Of a DNA stretch of 64,000 nucleotides, positions 17,580-27,200 are shown in pieces. A model generated the notes under the pieces. It worked only from the letters and a program-made list of their open reading frames with translations. It did not search any database and was not told the origin of the DNA. Numbering within the stretch: position 1 is the first letter of the stretch; each line of letters begins with the position of its first letter. This DNA comes from Acetobacterium carbinolicum (lineage in GTDB: Bacteria > Bacillota > Clostridia > Eubacteriales > Eubacteriaceae): positions 496,001 through 560,000 of the forward strand of contig NZ_CP173357.1 in the NCBI RefSeq assembly GCF_047456275.1. The letters run 5' to 3'. The translations under genes and the position numbers were made by a program.

Positions 17580-17975
17580 ATGCTAAAAGAATTTAAAGAA
17601 TTTGTATTGAAAGGTAACGTCATGGATCTTGCCGTTGCGGTGATCATTGGTGCAGCTTTTGGGAAAATAGTCACATCATTGGTTAATGATATTTTAATGC
17701 CAATAATCGGGATTCTATTAGGAGGGATTAATTTTGAAGATTTGAAATTTATCATTACCCCTGCAAGTGGAGAGGTTGTTGAAGTGGCCATTCGCTATGG
17801 CGCATTTATCCAGTCGATGGTTGATTTTTTAATTATTGCAGTTTCTATTTTTGGGATTATTAAACTCTTTACATTTAGAAGAAAAAAAGAGTCTGAAGAA
17901 GCGATTGCCTCTGAAGTGCCGAGCAAAGAAGCGCTTTTGCTTGAAGAAATTCGCGATATTCTCAAAACAAAATAG
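17580..17975 (+). CDS. mscL: Large-conductance mechanosensitive channel
   Basis: 131 aa, normal MscL length. Residues 1-40 (MLKEFKEFVLKGNVMDLAVA, then VIIGAAFGKIVTSLV) are the amphipathic N-terminal helix and pore-lining TM1, with the family motif G-N-V-x-D-L-A-V-x-V-I-I-G. TM2 is FIQSMVDFLIIAVSIFGII, and the C-terminal helix bundle begins near residue 110. It opens under membrane tension to release solutes during osmotic downshock. GGGAGG ribosome site, 45 bp after the DUF1874 gene, so the two may be co-transcribed. Confidence 0.96.
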   Translation: MLKEFKEFVLKGNVMDLAVAVIIGAAFGKIVTSLVNDILMPIIGILLGGINFEDLKFIITPASGEVVEVAIRYGAFIQSMVDFLIIAVSIFGIIKLFTFRRKKESEEAIASEVPSKEALLLEEIRDILKTK

Positions 17976-18256
17976 TTTAAATAGCGTGTTCGTTTAAAAC
18001 TCTCGAAAAATAGCCTCGAATTTCTTGGCTGGTGGGAATCCTTGCATAATTCAGATTTTAACCTCCTCGAATTCGAGGGGGCTCATACTTTGAGATGAGA
18101 TGTCCTTTTCGTAGTTTGTTAACGATTACAACTCCGAAATTTGGTTTTAGTACGGTACGGACAATAAACATATGGGACGTTATTAGGCAAAGGCAGCACA
18201 AAAAAACGTCCCCGTGTGCTCCTTGGGCATTATCTACGGCTTAAACAATTCTTTTA
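17976..18256. other. Intergenic with palindrome and a repeat end
   Basis: Contains the 14-bp palindrome CCTCGAATTCGAGG (18065-18078) and, at 18194-18220, GCACAAAAAAACGTCCCCGTG, a sequence of the dispersed CGTCCCC repeat-end type also seen at 19137, 22717, 27096, 28445 and 28746. No gene. Confidence 0.5.
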
Positions 18257-19030
18257 TTAAAGAATAACTTCTTTTTTTTCAACACTGGTAACGGATGGGG
18301 TATCATCCATCGTGACACTCATCTGTGTTTCATAAGATTTCCTTTCAAAATCAGACCAGCTAACGCCTTGTTCGACAGTATCGCTTTTGCTTGTTTCTTC
18401 ATTGTCTGTCATTCCAGTATCAGTCTGTTTTTCTTGTCTTTCTGCCATCATCTTTGCAGCCATTGCCATCGCATAAAGCTGCGGACTTGTGTCCATCAAT
18501 TTTTTTAGGTCAGAACTGGATACTTTTCCGCCTGCGGAAATTTTTCCGGCTATTTCAATCGCTTCCGCTAAATCTTTGTAGGCACTTGCCCATGCTTCAC
18601 TTTGTTGTTTGGAGACTGCCAGATCATGTGCCATAATATATTGATAAAAAGCGGCTTCACGGTCAACTTGTGCCTGATTATCTATTTCGGTTAACTGTTT
18701 TTTTAAATCATCGGAAAGCTGGATATCGACACCGTTAACGGTAAGATAGCCTCTCGAAACAGCTCTGCTTACCATCGCTGAATCAGAAAAATGGATAACA
18801 TAACTGTTTGCGTTCTGGCCTTTTGTTATTCCAAGCGAGTCTTTTCCAGATGTGGCAGACATCGTCTCGTCACTTACCGCCGTTTTATAGGCTGCTTTTG
18901 AAATATCAAGCGTATCCGTTTTTTTTGAAACTGCCTGATTGGACGGTTGGCTTTTCTCCATCGATTTTTGCCTTTCTGTCATTTGACTGTAGCTGTTATA
19001 CAAATTTTTATCAATAGAATTTATTTTCAT
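18257..19030 (-). CDS. Uncharacterised protein
   Basis: 257 aa, hydrophilic, no signal peptide or membrane segment. The N-terminal 60 residues are low-complexity, Ser/Gln/Lys-rich, and contain DTLDISKAAYK, which resembles the I-D-x-S-x-x-A pattern found in flagellar regulators such as FlgM and in some flagellar axial proteins; this is not enough to assign it. Residues 75-180 look globular and helical (SYVIHFSDSAMVSRAVSRGY; EAIEIAGKISAGGK). The tail is acidic. ATG 19030 is preceded by AAGGAG at slightly long spacing. No functional link with its neighbours. Confidence 0.6.
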   Translation of the reverse strand: MKINSIDKNLYNSYSQMTERQKSMEKSQPSNQAVSKKTDTLDISKAAYKTAVSDETMSATSGKDSLGITKGQNANSYVIHFSDSAMVSRAVSRGYLTVNGVDIQLSDDLKKQLTEIDNQAQVDREAAFYQYIMAHDLAVSKQQSEAWASAYKDLAEAIEIAGKISAGGKVSSSDLKKLMDTSPQLYAMAMAAKMMAERQEKQTDTGMTDNEETSKSDTVEQGVSWSDFERKSYETQMSVTMDDTPSVTSVEKKEVIL

Positions 19031-19283
19031 CGAAACATTGTCTCCTTTTTGTAGATAAGTGTGTCTTTATGTTCAATATCTATTGTCGGCAATAAGGCTA
19101 ATTTCTTTAATATCGCCAACAGTTAATCCGAAATGTCACAGGTCCCGAAACGTCCCCACGTCACCTCCCAATACGGTACAAACCACTAAAAAAGGGGTGA
19201 TTTTGTTGTGGCATATTGATCAACTAACACTAGTGAAATTCCGAGAATGAGAACAAAAAGGGCTGCGAAATTTTCGATTATTT

Positions 19284-19600
19284 TCAAACGTAAACGAGCC
19301 GCCTTTTTTTATTGATGTGAATGAGAGCAAGTGACAGGATCAGAGCGATCACGGCACTAACCGTATGGATGAAGACAATTCCATTTACCCATTTTTCTTC
19401 AAGGAGGGTTTCGGCGTAAAACTGATGATAAAATAAAAGATGTGTGCCAGATTGACAACTCCAATAGCTGGAATTAGTAAAACAAGGCGACTGGCATTTT
19501 AGCAATCACTTCATCTTCAACGGATTGATTCAGCTTTTTTTCTTTCGAAAAGTATAGTTTTATTTTATTAAAATAGACGTTTAATTGACGAATAATTATT
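19284..19600 (-). pseudogene. Frameshifted relic of a small membrane protein gene
   Basis: On the minus strand three pieces in different frames join up. First comes a hydrophilic NKIKLYFSKEKKLNQS, then DEVIAKMPVALFY and a stop. Next is a hydrophobic LVLLIPAIGVVNLAHIFYFI in another frame. The last is EKWVNGIVFIHTVSAVIALI running to the end. At least two frameshifts are needed to restore one product with two transmembrane helices. Family not recognised. Confidence 0.5.
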
Positions 19601-19916
19601 CCAGGACAATGATAATAAGATTGGTTTTGCTTTTAGACTTGTTAAGCCAGTACTTTTATCCGAGTGGAATGGTCGATGATTGTAATGATATTTTATCATT
19701 TTAGAAGTGTGGAAACAAGAATAAACACATTGCAATTCGGGAGGCTTTATGGTCTCCCGAATTGCAATTAAAAAGAAAAATAAATGGAGACTAAAGAAAA
19801 CTTCGCAATTGGTTGAGACGGAAACATCCTGGCGGTGGTATAATGTAAAAAAATCACGAGCAAAACCAAATTTGAAACAATTAAAATTTATAGTCATGGA
19901 TTAGGAGCGCAACGGG
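19601..19916. other. Intergenic with a strong inverted repeat and a promoter
   Basis: A perfect 14-bp inverted repeat, TTGCAATTCGGGAG (19730-19743) with its complement at 19754-19767, is not followed by a T-run on either strand. An extended -10 (TGGTATAAT, 19836-19844) lies 73 bp before the alpha/beta hydrolase gene. Confidence 0.5.
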
Positions 19917-20669
19917 ATGTTATTTAAAGAATTTGGAAATAAGCAGAATAAATCGATCATTCTCATTCATGGATATGGCATATCCTGGAGAATGTGGAAA
20001 CCTCAAATAGATGTTTTAAGTAATGATTATTTTGTTATTGTGCCGGTATTGGATGGACATGACATAGAAAATAATTCGACGTTTATGACGGTTGAAAAAG
20101 CGGCTACCGATATAAGTGATTATGTTTTACAAACATATGGGAAACATGTCTTTGCAATTTGCGGAGCATCGCTGGGGGCTACAATTGTGGTTGAGATAAT
20201 TGCTCAAAACAGACTTGAAATTGATAAGGCAATTGTTGATGCAGGGCCGATCGTTCCAATGAATAAATTTTTGTTGGACTTGTCTGTAAATTATCGAATA
20301 AGGCAAGCGCATAGCATGAAAAAAGGAAGCAGGCTTTTGAAGCATCTACTAAATCGAACATTTTATCCCCCGGAAATGGTTGATGACGTTTTTCGAATTG
20401 GGGCAAATATGACAGGTCAAAGCTGCAGAAATGCCCACGTGTCGGTTTTTAGTTATGCCCTTCCAGATTCAATTGTTGACTCCAAGACCGATATCGCATA
20501 TTGGTATGGTTCCAAGGAGGCATGGCTGGGAAAAAAATATGCAAATTGTATAGTATCAAAATTACCCAGTGTTAAGATCAAGGTTTTCAAAGGATTTGAT
20601 CACGGGGAATTGTGTATCGGAAACCCGGATCTATATCTAAAAGAAGTGACCGAATTTTTGAATTCATAG
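19917..20669 (+). CDS. Alpha/beta hydrolase
   Basis: 250 aa. The oxyanion-hole motif HGYG follows strand beta3 (IILIHGYGISWRMW). The nucleophile elbow is CGASLGA, with Ser near residue 86, and the catalytic His is probably in FDHGEL near residue 228. An acid residue is expected in the SKTDIAYWYG region. The protein belongs to the broad esterase/lipase/peptidase clan; its substrate cannot be assigned. AGGAG precedes ATG 19917. A flavodoxin-like gene follows after 29 bp, so both probably share a transcript ending at 21246. Confidence 0.82.
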   Translation: MLFKEFGNKQNKSIILIHGYGISWRMWKPQIDVLSNDYFVIVPVLDGHDIENNSTFMTVEKAATDISDYVLQTYGKHVFAICGASLGATIVVEIIAQNRLEIDKAIVDAGPIVPMNKFLLDLSVNYRIRQAHSMKKGSRLLKHLLNRTFYPPEMVDDVFRIGANMTGQSCRNAHVSVFSYALPDSIVDSKTDIAYWYGSKEAWLGKKYANCIVSKLPSVKIKVFKGFDHGELCIGNPDLYLKEVTEFLNS

Positions 20670-20698
20670 AGTGAAATAAAAATGAGAGGTGAAAAACC

Positions 20699-21193
20699 AT
20701 GCCGAAAGAAAATAGTGTTATGGCCGCCGAGCGAGGAAAGTGTCTGATTATTGTCCATTCTTATCATCACAACAATACCGCAAAAATTGCTGATGTATTT
20801 GCCGGAGTATTAGATGCTCCGGTAAAAAGAATCGATCAGGTCACGCTGGCAGAGCTTGAGGATTATGACCTGATTGGCTTTGGAGCAGGCATCGACAGTG
20901 GAAGTCACTATAAAGAATTGCTGGATCTAGCTGATCAGCTGCCGGAAGTGTATAAAAAGTCATGCTTTATCTTCTCTACCAGTGCGATTATAAGAGAAGA
21001 TAAGGTAGCAAAAGATCATTCGGCACTAAGACAGAAACTTGTGTCAAAAGGATACCTCGTAAAAGGAGAGTTTAGTTGCAAAGGGTTTAATACCAACAGT
21101 TTTCTTAAATTCTTTGGTGGAATGAACAAAGGCAGACCAAACAGTGAGGATTTAAGGAGTGCAGCGGAATTTGCATTGAACCTGGAATTGTGA
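20699..21193 (+). CDS. Flavodoxin-domain protein
   Basis: 164 aa. CLIIVHSYHHNNTAKIADVF is the flavodoxin phosphate-binding loop (T/S-x-[TN]-x-x-x-A). DYDLIGFGAGIDSGSHYKEL is the second flavin loop, as in the flavodoxin_5 group of anaerobes. Likely binds FMN and acts as an electron carrier or small oxidoreductase. ATG 20699 follows GAGAGGTG. It is cotranscribed with the hydrolase gene upstream. Confidence 0.82.
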   Translation: MPKENSVMAAERGKCLIIVHSYHHNNTAKIADVFAGVLDAPVKRIDQVTLAELEDYDLIGFGAGIDSGSHYKELLDLADQLPEVYKKSCFIFSTSAIIREDKVAKDHSALRQKLVSKGYLVKGEFSCKGFNTNSFLKFFGGMNKGRPNSEDLRSAAEFALNLEL

Positions 21194-21219
21194 CAAATGA
21201 AAAGTCCTCGATGTCTCTA

Positions 21220-21246
21220 AGCCCCCGGCGTTGTCCGGGGCTTTTT
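21220..21246 (+). terminator. Rho-independent terminator
   Basis: GC-rich stem AGCCCCCGG/CCGGGGCT with one bulged C, then TTTTT. Ends the hydrolase-flavodoxin transcript. Confidence 0.9.
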
Positions 21247-21265
21247 CAGTGCGATGCGCAAGAGG

Positions 21266-21829
21266 TCAACGTAAATATTTAATATACTCGCTGGAAATGG
21301 TTGAAATGGGACAGATGGTACACCAGGTGCGCGGCTTGTAAACCAGCGACAGGATCACACCGATAAACGTGGTAGTCAGCATCATGGAATAAAAACGGTA
21401 GGACAGATGTGTCAACCAAGCTGGTAGCCTTTCAAAGATGATCAATTGAGGCATTTCAAATGGCAGGGGAATCACAATCAGAAAACGAAGGTATTCCAAA
21501 GCGGGTGAAAAGCCTAGTCCAACACGAACGGTGGACATGGTGATAAAGATTAGGCTGATGCCAAAATAGATAAGCATAATCCGTTTCATCTTACCCTGGA
21601 TAAAAAAGGCTGGTGTTTTCAACGAAAATTTCGAAGTAAGTTTGCCAGTCGTGCTCAGCAGGCTGGCCCGGGGGCAATAGCCTTGACACCAGGTTTTTTT
21701 GCGGTTTTTAAATAATAAAATAAAGGGTAACATCATGCAGACGAGACCCAAAATGGCAAAGTGAATATTGACAAATCCCAACGCAAAATAAGTCAGTACC
21801 AAGAGGAATAAGAATTGATTGTTTTTCAT
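21266..21829 (-). CDS. Membrane protein with two NapH/NosR-type cysteine loops
   Basis: 187 aa with about four transmembrane helices. CQGYCPRASLL (about 48-58) and WCTICPISTIS (about 169-179) are the paired C-x3-C-P / C-x2-C-P membrane cysteine motifs of the NosR/NapH/CcoG class. The C-terminal ferredoxin domain present in the homologous gene at 13656 is absent. Possibly an electron-transfer or metal-handling membrane subunit. AAAGGTG ribosome site. It follows the DUF6132 gene by 17 bp on the minus strand, so the two form an operon. Confidence 0.72.
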   Translation of the reverse strand: MKNNQFLFLLVLTYFALGFVNIHFAILGLVCMMLPFILLFKNRKKTWCQGYCPRASLLSTTGKLTSKFSLKTPAFFIQGKMKRIMLIYFGISLIFITMSTVRVGLGFSPALEYLRFLIVIPLPFEMPQLIIFERLPAWLTHLSYRFYSMMLTTTFIGVILSLVYKPRTWCTICPISTISSEYIKYLR

Positions 21830-21846
21830 ACAACAGCACCTTTAAT

Positions 21847-22011
21847 TTAAAAGGAAGAACTGATCATAAAACCAAGAATGGCGCCATAAATCGCAGTTCG
21901 ATGGGGTTTGGCAGTAATGGGGCAACTGCCGTTGGAGCAGCCAACCAGTTTGTAATAGAGAAGACCCAATGCGCCACCGACAAGTGAGTCTATTATTATT
22001 TTAATATACAT
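21847..22011 (-). CDS. Small DUF6132-type membrane protein
   Basis: 54 aa: a hydrophobic N-terminal helix (IIIDSLVGGALGLLYYK), then LVGCSNGSCPIT, then a second helix (IYGAILGFMISSSF). The G-C-x-x-G-x-C-P-I-T signature and two-helix layout match the small DUF6132 proteins of anaerobes. ATG 22011 has a strong GGAGG site. The two cysteines in a helix-breaking loop, beside a polyferredoxin-like membrane protein, suggest a redox or metal role. That is inference from context. Confidence 0.75.
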   Translation of the reverse strand: MYIKIIIDSLVGGALGLLYYKLVGCSNGSCPITAKPHRTAIYGAILGFMISSSF

Positions 22012-22199
22012 TTGATACCTCCGAATAAAAAATTGATAAATGAAATGAATGCTTCTTATTGTATCAAAGACTTTTTTTGAAATCGGTGATTAGATCACAG
22101 TAAATAAACGGATAGTTCAGAAGCCCTGTTGCCAGGGGGTGGTGCTCATTTGGAAATACACCACAAAAAAAACCGTTTCCTCAAGCTAAAAAATAAAAC

Positions 22200-22240
22200 C
22201 CAACAAATGGGGCCTAAATAAAAAAGGCTCCATTTGTTGG
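22200..22240 (-). terminator. Hairpin, terminator-like on the minus strand
   Basis: CCAACAAATGG and its complement with GGCC/GGC inner pairing across an A-rich loop. On the minus strand it is followed by GGGTTTTATTTTTT. No minus-strand gene directly upstream is recognisable, so it may be left from a lost gene. Confidence 0.45.
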
Positions 22241-22268
22241 AAAAGAAAAATCGAAGATGAGATAGACG

Positions 22269-22740
22269 TGACGGGGGGACGTTTCGTCTGTCATACCAGT
22301 TAGTCTATGTTAGGCAAGTTAGAACAACAGGAGACGAAATAGGAAAAAGCAAGGTAAGCGCAGAAAAACGGTACTACTCGAATTTACTATATAATGCTAA
22401 AGCGTCTGAACGGCCATAATCTTTTTCTGGTTCATGCGGAACGATCAAATTTTATTAAAAAACTAGATATAGATAGATAAACTGGCAGGTTTCGATTGCT
22501 TGCCTATTGTATGTTCAATAACCACGATTTTTTTCTGATCAAAAGAAGGGAATGGGTAACAGCATTAAATGGATGACGCAGTCGAGGGAATTGCTGGTAC
22601 ACGAGCGAACCCAGCTGGTCATGAAGATTCAAAAGAACATGGGGAGAGTATCCGTCAGTTGAGACGGTGCTGAGGCTGGGAAAGGCGATGGTGTTGCTTT
22701 TGTTAAAGCGCTGGACATGACAAGCGAAACGTCCCCACGT
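22269..22740. mobile_element. Non-coding terminal-inverted-repeat (MITE-like) element, copy A
   Basis: About 470 bp bounded by inverted ends with the core GGGGACGTTTCG and an inner TGTCAT. It aligns along its length with 28019-28469; shared blocks include ACAACAGGAGACGAAAT, TGTATGTTCAATAAC, GATCAAAAGAAGG, TTAAATGGATGACG and TGATCATGAAGATTCAAAA-like stretches. No open frame is conserved between the copies, so it is probably a non-autonomous element. The ends resemble those associated with IS200-like/RAYT transposases in Clostridia. Confidence 0.7.
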
Positions 22741-22773
22741 TTTCTGCCCATGTCTTCTTCCCATATCTTCTTC

Positions 22774-22801
22774 AGCCCCGGCTTGGTTCGGGGCTTTTTT
22801 A
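22774..22801 (+). terminator. Rho-independent terminator
   Basis: AGCCCCG (22774-22780) with CGGGGCT (22789-22795) and a T7 run. No intact plus-strand gene precedes it; the nearest upstream sequence is the MITE-like element. Confidence 0.8.
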
Positions 22802-23531
22802 GTTTGCAAGGTATGTTGCCGAGCTAAGTGTTTGTTTTTTATAGACGGACAGAAGTGGCTTTCTCTGTGGGTTGAATGATCGCGGATGGATGGTCAGCTT
22901 TGATTGGTTCTTGATTATAAACATGCCAGTGAAGCATTGTTTAAATTACTGAAAGTCATGAAGTTTCCGCCAACACCTGTGGATATCATTGAAAAATCGA
23001 AGATTGAAAAGTTATTGAGTTTTGAAAGAGAGGAGGAAAAAAAGATTGGATTATGCAGAAACAGACAGATTCTTGACGGAAATGCAAGGATGCTACCCAT
23101 GAATTAGCGTCAGAGATACAACGATCGAAAGATGGCAGGAAATCCTTGAGAAAGTACCTTACGACATTTCCACAAAGCGTATATTAACTATTTAAAAACA
23201 GGGAAAAGTCGCGATCCTAAGCCCGATGATATTTTTTTTGGCACGATCATTGTATCAAGCAGTTCAAATTGATGAGGTTGAATGTGAAATATGACATATG
23301 ACATAGCAGTGGAATGATGATGCTGGTTGTTCCAGATGGTCATGAAAGTGTTGGTCGGTGTTCCTGTGAAAATGGTAAGAAATTCAAAGGGTTTTCAATT
23401 GTAAAACTTGATATTTATCGATATAATCAGGTGGTAGAATCGAAATAAGGTGTGGGGCATAGTACAAAAGAACCTTTCCTTTGTGTCCGAAAATGGAAGT
23501 TGATTAAATTAGTGCTTTAAGGAGAAATAAA
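22802..23531. other. Degraded accessory DNA, no intact gene
   Basis: Short broken frames only. One open stretch at 22904-23107 (LKVMKFPPTPVDIIEKSKIE region) lacks a ribosome site and ends early. Fragments in shifted frames follow (LDYAETDRFLTEMQGCYP; SEIQRSKDGRKSLRKYL), suggesting an eroded gene of unknown family. Confidence 0.35.
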
Positions 23532-24527
23532 TTGAATGAAATACAAAGAAATGCTTATGAATTAATACAAGCGGACGCTAGGTTTTTATATACAATAACG
23601 GACATTTCTAAAAATGCTCAAAATATTGAGAGTAATTATATTATGATGAGCTTACCATATATAGGGATTTTTGCAGAAGGATCAGAGCAGTGGTTTAAAA
23701 AAGTAGGATTTAGTAATGCGCCCAGTTTTAATCAAAATGAAAAAAAGTTTTATAAGCAATTAAGGCTGAAACATAAACTTTTCGAAAAAGAATATAAAGA
23801 TTATAATAATTTGCTTTTTGAAAAATTAAATGAAAGCGAAAACTACTTCTACAGCAAAAGAAGTATGCTTGAAAAAATAATTGGTTACTACAATGTGGGA
23901 ACAGATTTATGCAATGGTGAATTTTGTGGTAATACAATTTTGTGTGCGATGTATATACCTGAAAGAAAGTTTAGCGATGAGGCTACAGGTTTGTGGATAA
24001 GAGATATGAGTATTGTTGCTGGAAGACTAGCTGCTTTTCAGGGGTGCAAGGAACAGGAAATATATAAATATAATGATAAACTTTCTGTTACGTATAAAGA
24101 TTTTCATTTTTATGAGAAATCACCATTAAAGATGAATGATAGTTTGGGTTTTCTACTTTTCACAATACTTTGTAGTATTAATTATTCAGTTGAGTTTATC
24201 GAAAATTATTTTATCGAGGAGATTCCGCAAAAATTTAAATTTGCATATTTACAGTATTACTACCTTTGTGGTTTTATTAATGAATTGAATGTTAAGAATA
24301 ATATGGAGTTTTACATAGACGACTGTTTATACGATAGAAATTTTCGTAACTGTCTGGCTCATTATGGCTTGGGACAGTACATAAACGAAGATGCAATTAT
24401 TAAAAATGATAAACTAAAAGGGATAACAAATAAAGCATTTGGAAAAGATTATCAAAAAACAAAAGAGGAGCTCTATGAAATTTTAAGAAATTTGGCTGGG
24501 CAAATAAAACATGCGATTTTAAAATAA
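23532..24527 (+). CDS. Uncharacterised AT-rich protein with HEPN-like R-x4-H motif
   Basis: 331 aa, mostly helical and tyrosine-rich, without a signal peptide. The C-terminal segment has RNFRNCLAHYGLGQYI, with R272-N-C-L-A-H277. R-x4-6-H preceded by a polar residue is the active-site motif of HEPN ribonuclease domains, and the R-N-x-x-A-H-Y/G form is common in Apea-like HEPN proteins. Helices 205-250 could be the rest of the bundle. TTG 23532 with AAGGAG 7 nt upstream is the start; the adjacent ATG is out of frame. Base composition is clearly more AT-rich than the core genes, a sign of transfer. No antitoxin partner is next to it. HEPN membership is tentative. Confidence 0.6.
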   Translation: MNEIQRNAYELIQADARFLYTITDISKNAQNIESNYIMMSLPYIGIFAEGSEQWFKKVGFSNAPSFNQNEKKFYKQLRLKHKLFEKEYKDYNNLLFEKLNESENYFYSKRSMLEKIIGYYNVGTDLCNGEFCGNTILCAMYIPERKFSDEATGLWIRDMSIVAGRLAAFQGCKEQEIYKYNDKLSVTYKDFHFYEKSPLKMNDSLGFLLFTILCSINYSVEFIENYFIEEIPQKFKFAYLQYYYLCGFINELNVKNNMEFYIDDCLYDRNFRNCLAHYGLGQYINEDAIIKNDKLKGITNKAFGKDYQKTKEELYEILRNLAGQIKHAILK

Positions 24528-24586
24528 TGGTTACTAAATAAAGCTAAAAACCACAATAGCTGTGACTTCAATGACAGGGGAAATTA

Positions 24587-26363
24587 CGGGACCTGTGAAA
24601 AAGGCCTGTTTTTTGCTGTGTTCATAAAATTCGAGAGAATTATTTTTGAGAATGCAAAATTAATTCTAATTCTGACGAACATTTCAAAAAACAGAAAGAT
24701 TTAGCGGTCATGATGGCCGCTATTCTTTTTAAATTAACTGCAATAGCTGCCAGTTTTGCTTGTTTGGACATCGGAACCAGACCGTAGCTTCTCGCCCGGC
24801 CGAGTCCATGGAATCGTTTGAGCTCAGCATTTTTCCCTTCAATGCTGGCTCTTTTCTTGTACTTCTCTTTGAATTCATCGGTTTTCTGACTTTGGGAGAT
24901 TTCATAAAATTCCAGGGTGTTGATCCCAATATTCAGAATTTTGCGGGCCGACTTTTTTGCACATTGATCATGTTTCGGACAGCTTTTGCAAATTTTCACG
25001 TCGAAGTAATAATTATGTCCTTCCTGAAAATCATTTTTGCAGTCTTTGCGTTTCCGCTTATAGTATTTCCGGTTGACAGTCTGATTTCCCTGACTGCAAA
25101 ACCATTGATTGGCATCTTTGTTATAGGAGAATTCGCTTTCATCAATGCAATAGGCAGAGCCACTGACGGGTATATAGGATTCAGCCTCCATTGCGTCAAT
25201 CTTGTCAAGAATTGATTTTCTGAAATAGGCTTTGTCTCCGTAAAACTCAGTGATTGTCAATCCACTTGACAGGGTATCACCTAGCAATTCTTTTATCAGG
25301 CTACCATCCACATAAGCTCCGTCCGCGGTTCGTACAGCAGTGATAATTCGCTGGTCGGTGGTCATAATAAACTCAACCTTGTAACCAAAGAAGTTGGAGG
25401 TTTTGCTTTTTCGACCGACCCGGGCATCCTCATCGATCAGTGAACGAATTCCGGTCTGGTTCATAAATTTAGGTTCATCCAGAATTTCTTTTGCTTTTTC
25501 AATTATCAGGCTGGTTTCCGGGGTTTCCAGAGTTGTGCTGTTTTCGGCTATTTCGATCACTGTTTCCAGGTAGTCTTTCATGACTTTTTTGGCCTTTTTA
25601 TGATCGCTGATTTCCTGGTAATCTGGCACTTCCCGTAATTTTTCCAGTGATTCTTTCATTTCTTCCTGATAGCTTTTTATAATCTTTCTGGCCAGGTGCT
25701 TCATTAATCGTTCTGGTGTTTTTTTGATGGTATTAGCTTCCACATGGGTGGCGTCAATACTAACACTTTCATTTTTGAGAATTCCTTTTTCCACGCATTG
25801 TCGGACAATTTCGATAATGATCTCATCCAGCATCTGTTCGCCCAGTTTCAGTTTTCTGAATTTCGATAGCAGACTTCGTTCAGGCAAGGTATCTTCGGGA
25901 TTGACGTCTAGAAAATAGAGATAAGTCAGATTGAAACTGGCTTCATCAATCACTTTTTCATCGGAAAGATCGTAGATATGCTGTAGAAATAGCAGCTTAC
26001 ACATCAATTCCGGTTCTTTGGCGGGACGTCCAAAATTTACGCAGTAGCTATCTTTTAACAATTCATTGATGAAGCTAAAATCAACAGCGTTTTTTATCTG
26101 TTTTAGGATATGATTTTCCGGGATTTTATTTTATAATAAACTATGGAATGATGATTGTTTTGATTGTGGTCGAAGCATGATTTTTCCCCCTGTTTGGTTG
26201 GTTTTGTTTGCACTTATATTATACCAGACAGGATTATTTTTTTTGCTCGATTTTACCAAAAGATCCTCTTTTATTCACTTAATCTCGTCACATTTTCATT
26301 CAATCACCGATCACTGAATCTTTTCATACTGAGCTGATTTTTTCGACTTTTTCACAGGTCCCG
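24587..26363 (-). mobile_element. IS1182-family insertion sequence
   Basis: 1777 bp with 17-bp perfect terminal inverted repeats CGGGACCTGTGAAAAAG (24587-24603 and complement 26347-26363). AAATTA flanks both ends (24581-24586, 26364-26369), a possible 6-bp target duplication. Beyond that, the flanks show weaker inverted similarity of the CAGGGG/CCCCTG type. One transposase gene, reading leftward, is interrupted by a stop codon. The 3' end of a second copy is at 28470-28756. Confidence 0.85.
24640..26178 (-). pseudogene. IS1182-family transposase with nonsense codon 16
   Basis: From ATG 26178 the product reads MLRPQSKQSSFHSLL, then TAA (26131-26133), then NKIPENHILKQIKNAVDFSF and on without interruption to 24640. 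Family members have a residue (usually Tyr) where the stop stands. The remaining 497 codons keep the DDE transposase body: NFGRPAKEPELMCKLLFLQH, the DATHVEANT first-Asp region, YGDKAYF with the second Asp, and the C-terminal SIEGKNAELKRFHGLGRAR with the Glu. A start at TTG 26061 could give a 473-aa product lacking the N-terminal DNA-binding part. Probably inactive. Confidence 0.85.
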
Positions 26364-27200
26364 AAATTACTCTTGTGTTATTTGACATTCATGGTAGAAG
26401 CAAGTAAGCGTTAGAGGCGGTAGGTACATTTAAAAAGCTGCCAATTGGTATCATTTATTTGACAAATGAAATGTTACGATGTTTTTTACTTTGAAGATTT
26501 TGAGGAATGTTACAAATGAAACGACCGTATCTTTCCAAAGTGTGGTAATATAATTCAGTCGAAACGTTTTAAACGTCTCTCAGAGGTGGCCTCCTGAGAC
26601 TGATGATGACAGGTCTAGTATTTGAACTTTATCTTCCTCAAGATTTAATTATTAATTTTATAATCTCAGAGTTGATAAGTCTTTTATCAGTGAATTGGGA
26701 GGAGGGATTGAATATGTTTATTAAGGTTTTTAGAGAAGTAAAGTCATATTTCGATCAACTATTTTGGGAAATCTTTTTTTCTCTGGAGAACCACCTCCCT
26801 TACAGGTTTAACTTGCTGAAGATCCGGTGAAAAGGAAATTGAGAAATGTTTACCTCGACTTTAATGGTTTTTGCTAATAAATGATGGAGAATAACATAGA
26901 TGATTACTTCATCAGTGTCTATATGCAAAAACGGATATTCCAATATGATAGTAGTCACCACACATTGCTTGTCAGTTGTTAGGTAGTTGACTGCAGAAGG
27001 GAGACTGCACCTTTTAGCATACGTGGTATAAATAAGCGGAAGACAGTGGGATCAAGTACAAAGTGTTAACAACAGGCACAATGCATCAAGGATATAACGC
27101 ACAAAACGTCCCCGCGTCATACCCGTGTTATATGAGAAATATTTTTAACAATAAAAATATTTGAGTTTAAAATATAAAAAGCCTAAAAATAGGGGTAAAG
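26364..27200. other. Accessory intergenic region with a small peptide frame
   Basis: The only frame with a good ribosome site is 26714-26830 (GGGAGGAGGG, ATG, 38 codons: MFIKVFREVKSYFDQLFWEI...), whose reality is doubtful. A hairpin GTCTC/GAGAC with inner AGG/CCT lies at about 26572-26600. At 27092-27117, GCACAAAACGTCCCCGCGTC is another dispersed repeat end. Otherwise nothing recognised. Confidence 0.35.

Noticed and set aside
19730..19767. Rho-independent terminator
   Set aside because: The 14-bp stem is excellent but neither strand follows it with a T-run, and no gene ends just before it; recorded as an inverted repeat only.
22504..22809. 101-codon minus-strand open frame inside MITE-like copy A
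   Set aside because: It runs through the terminal inverted repeat and a terminator, is not conserved in copy B and has no ribosome site.
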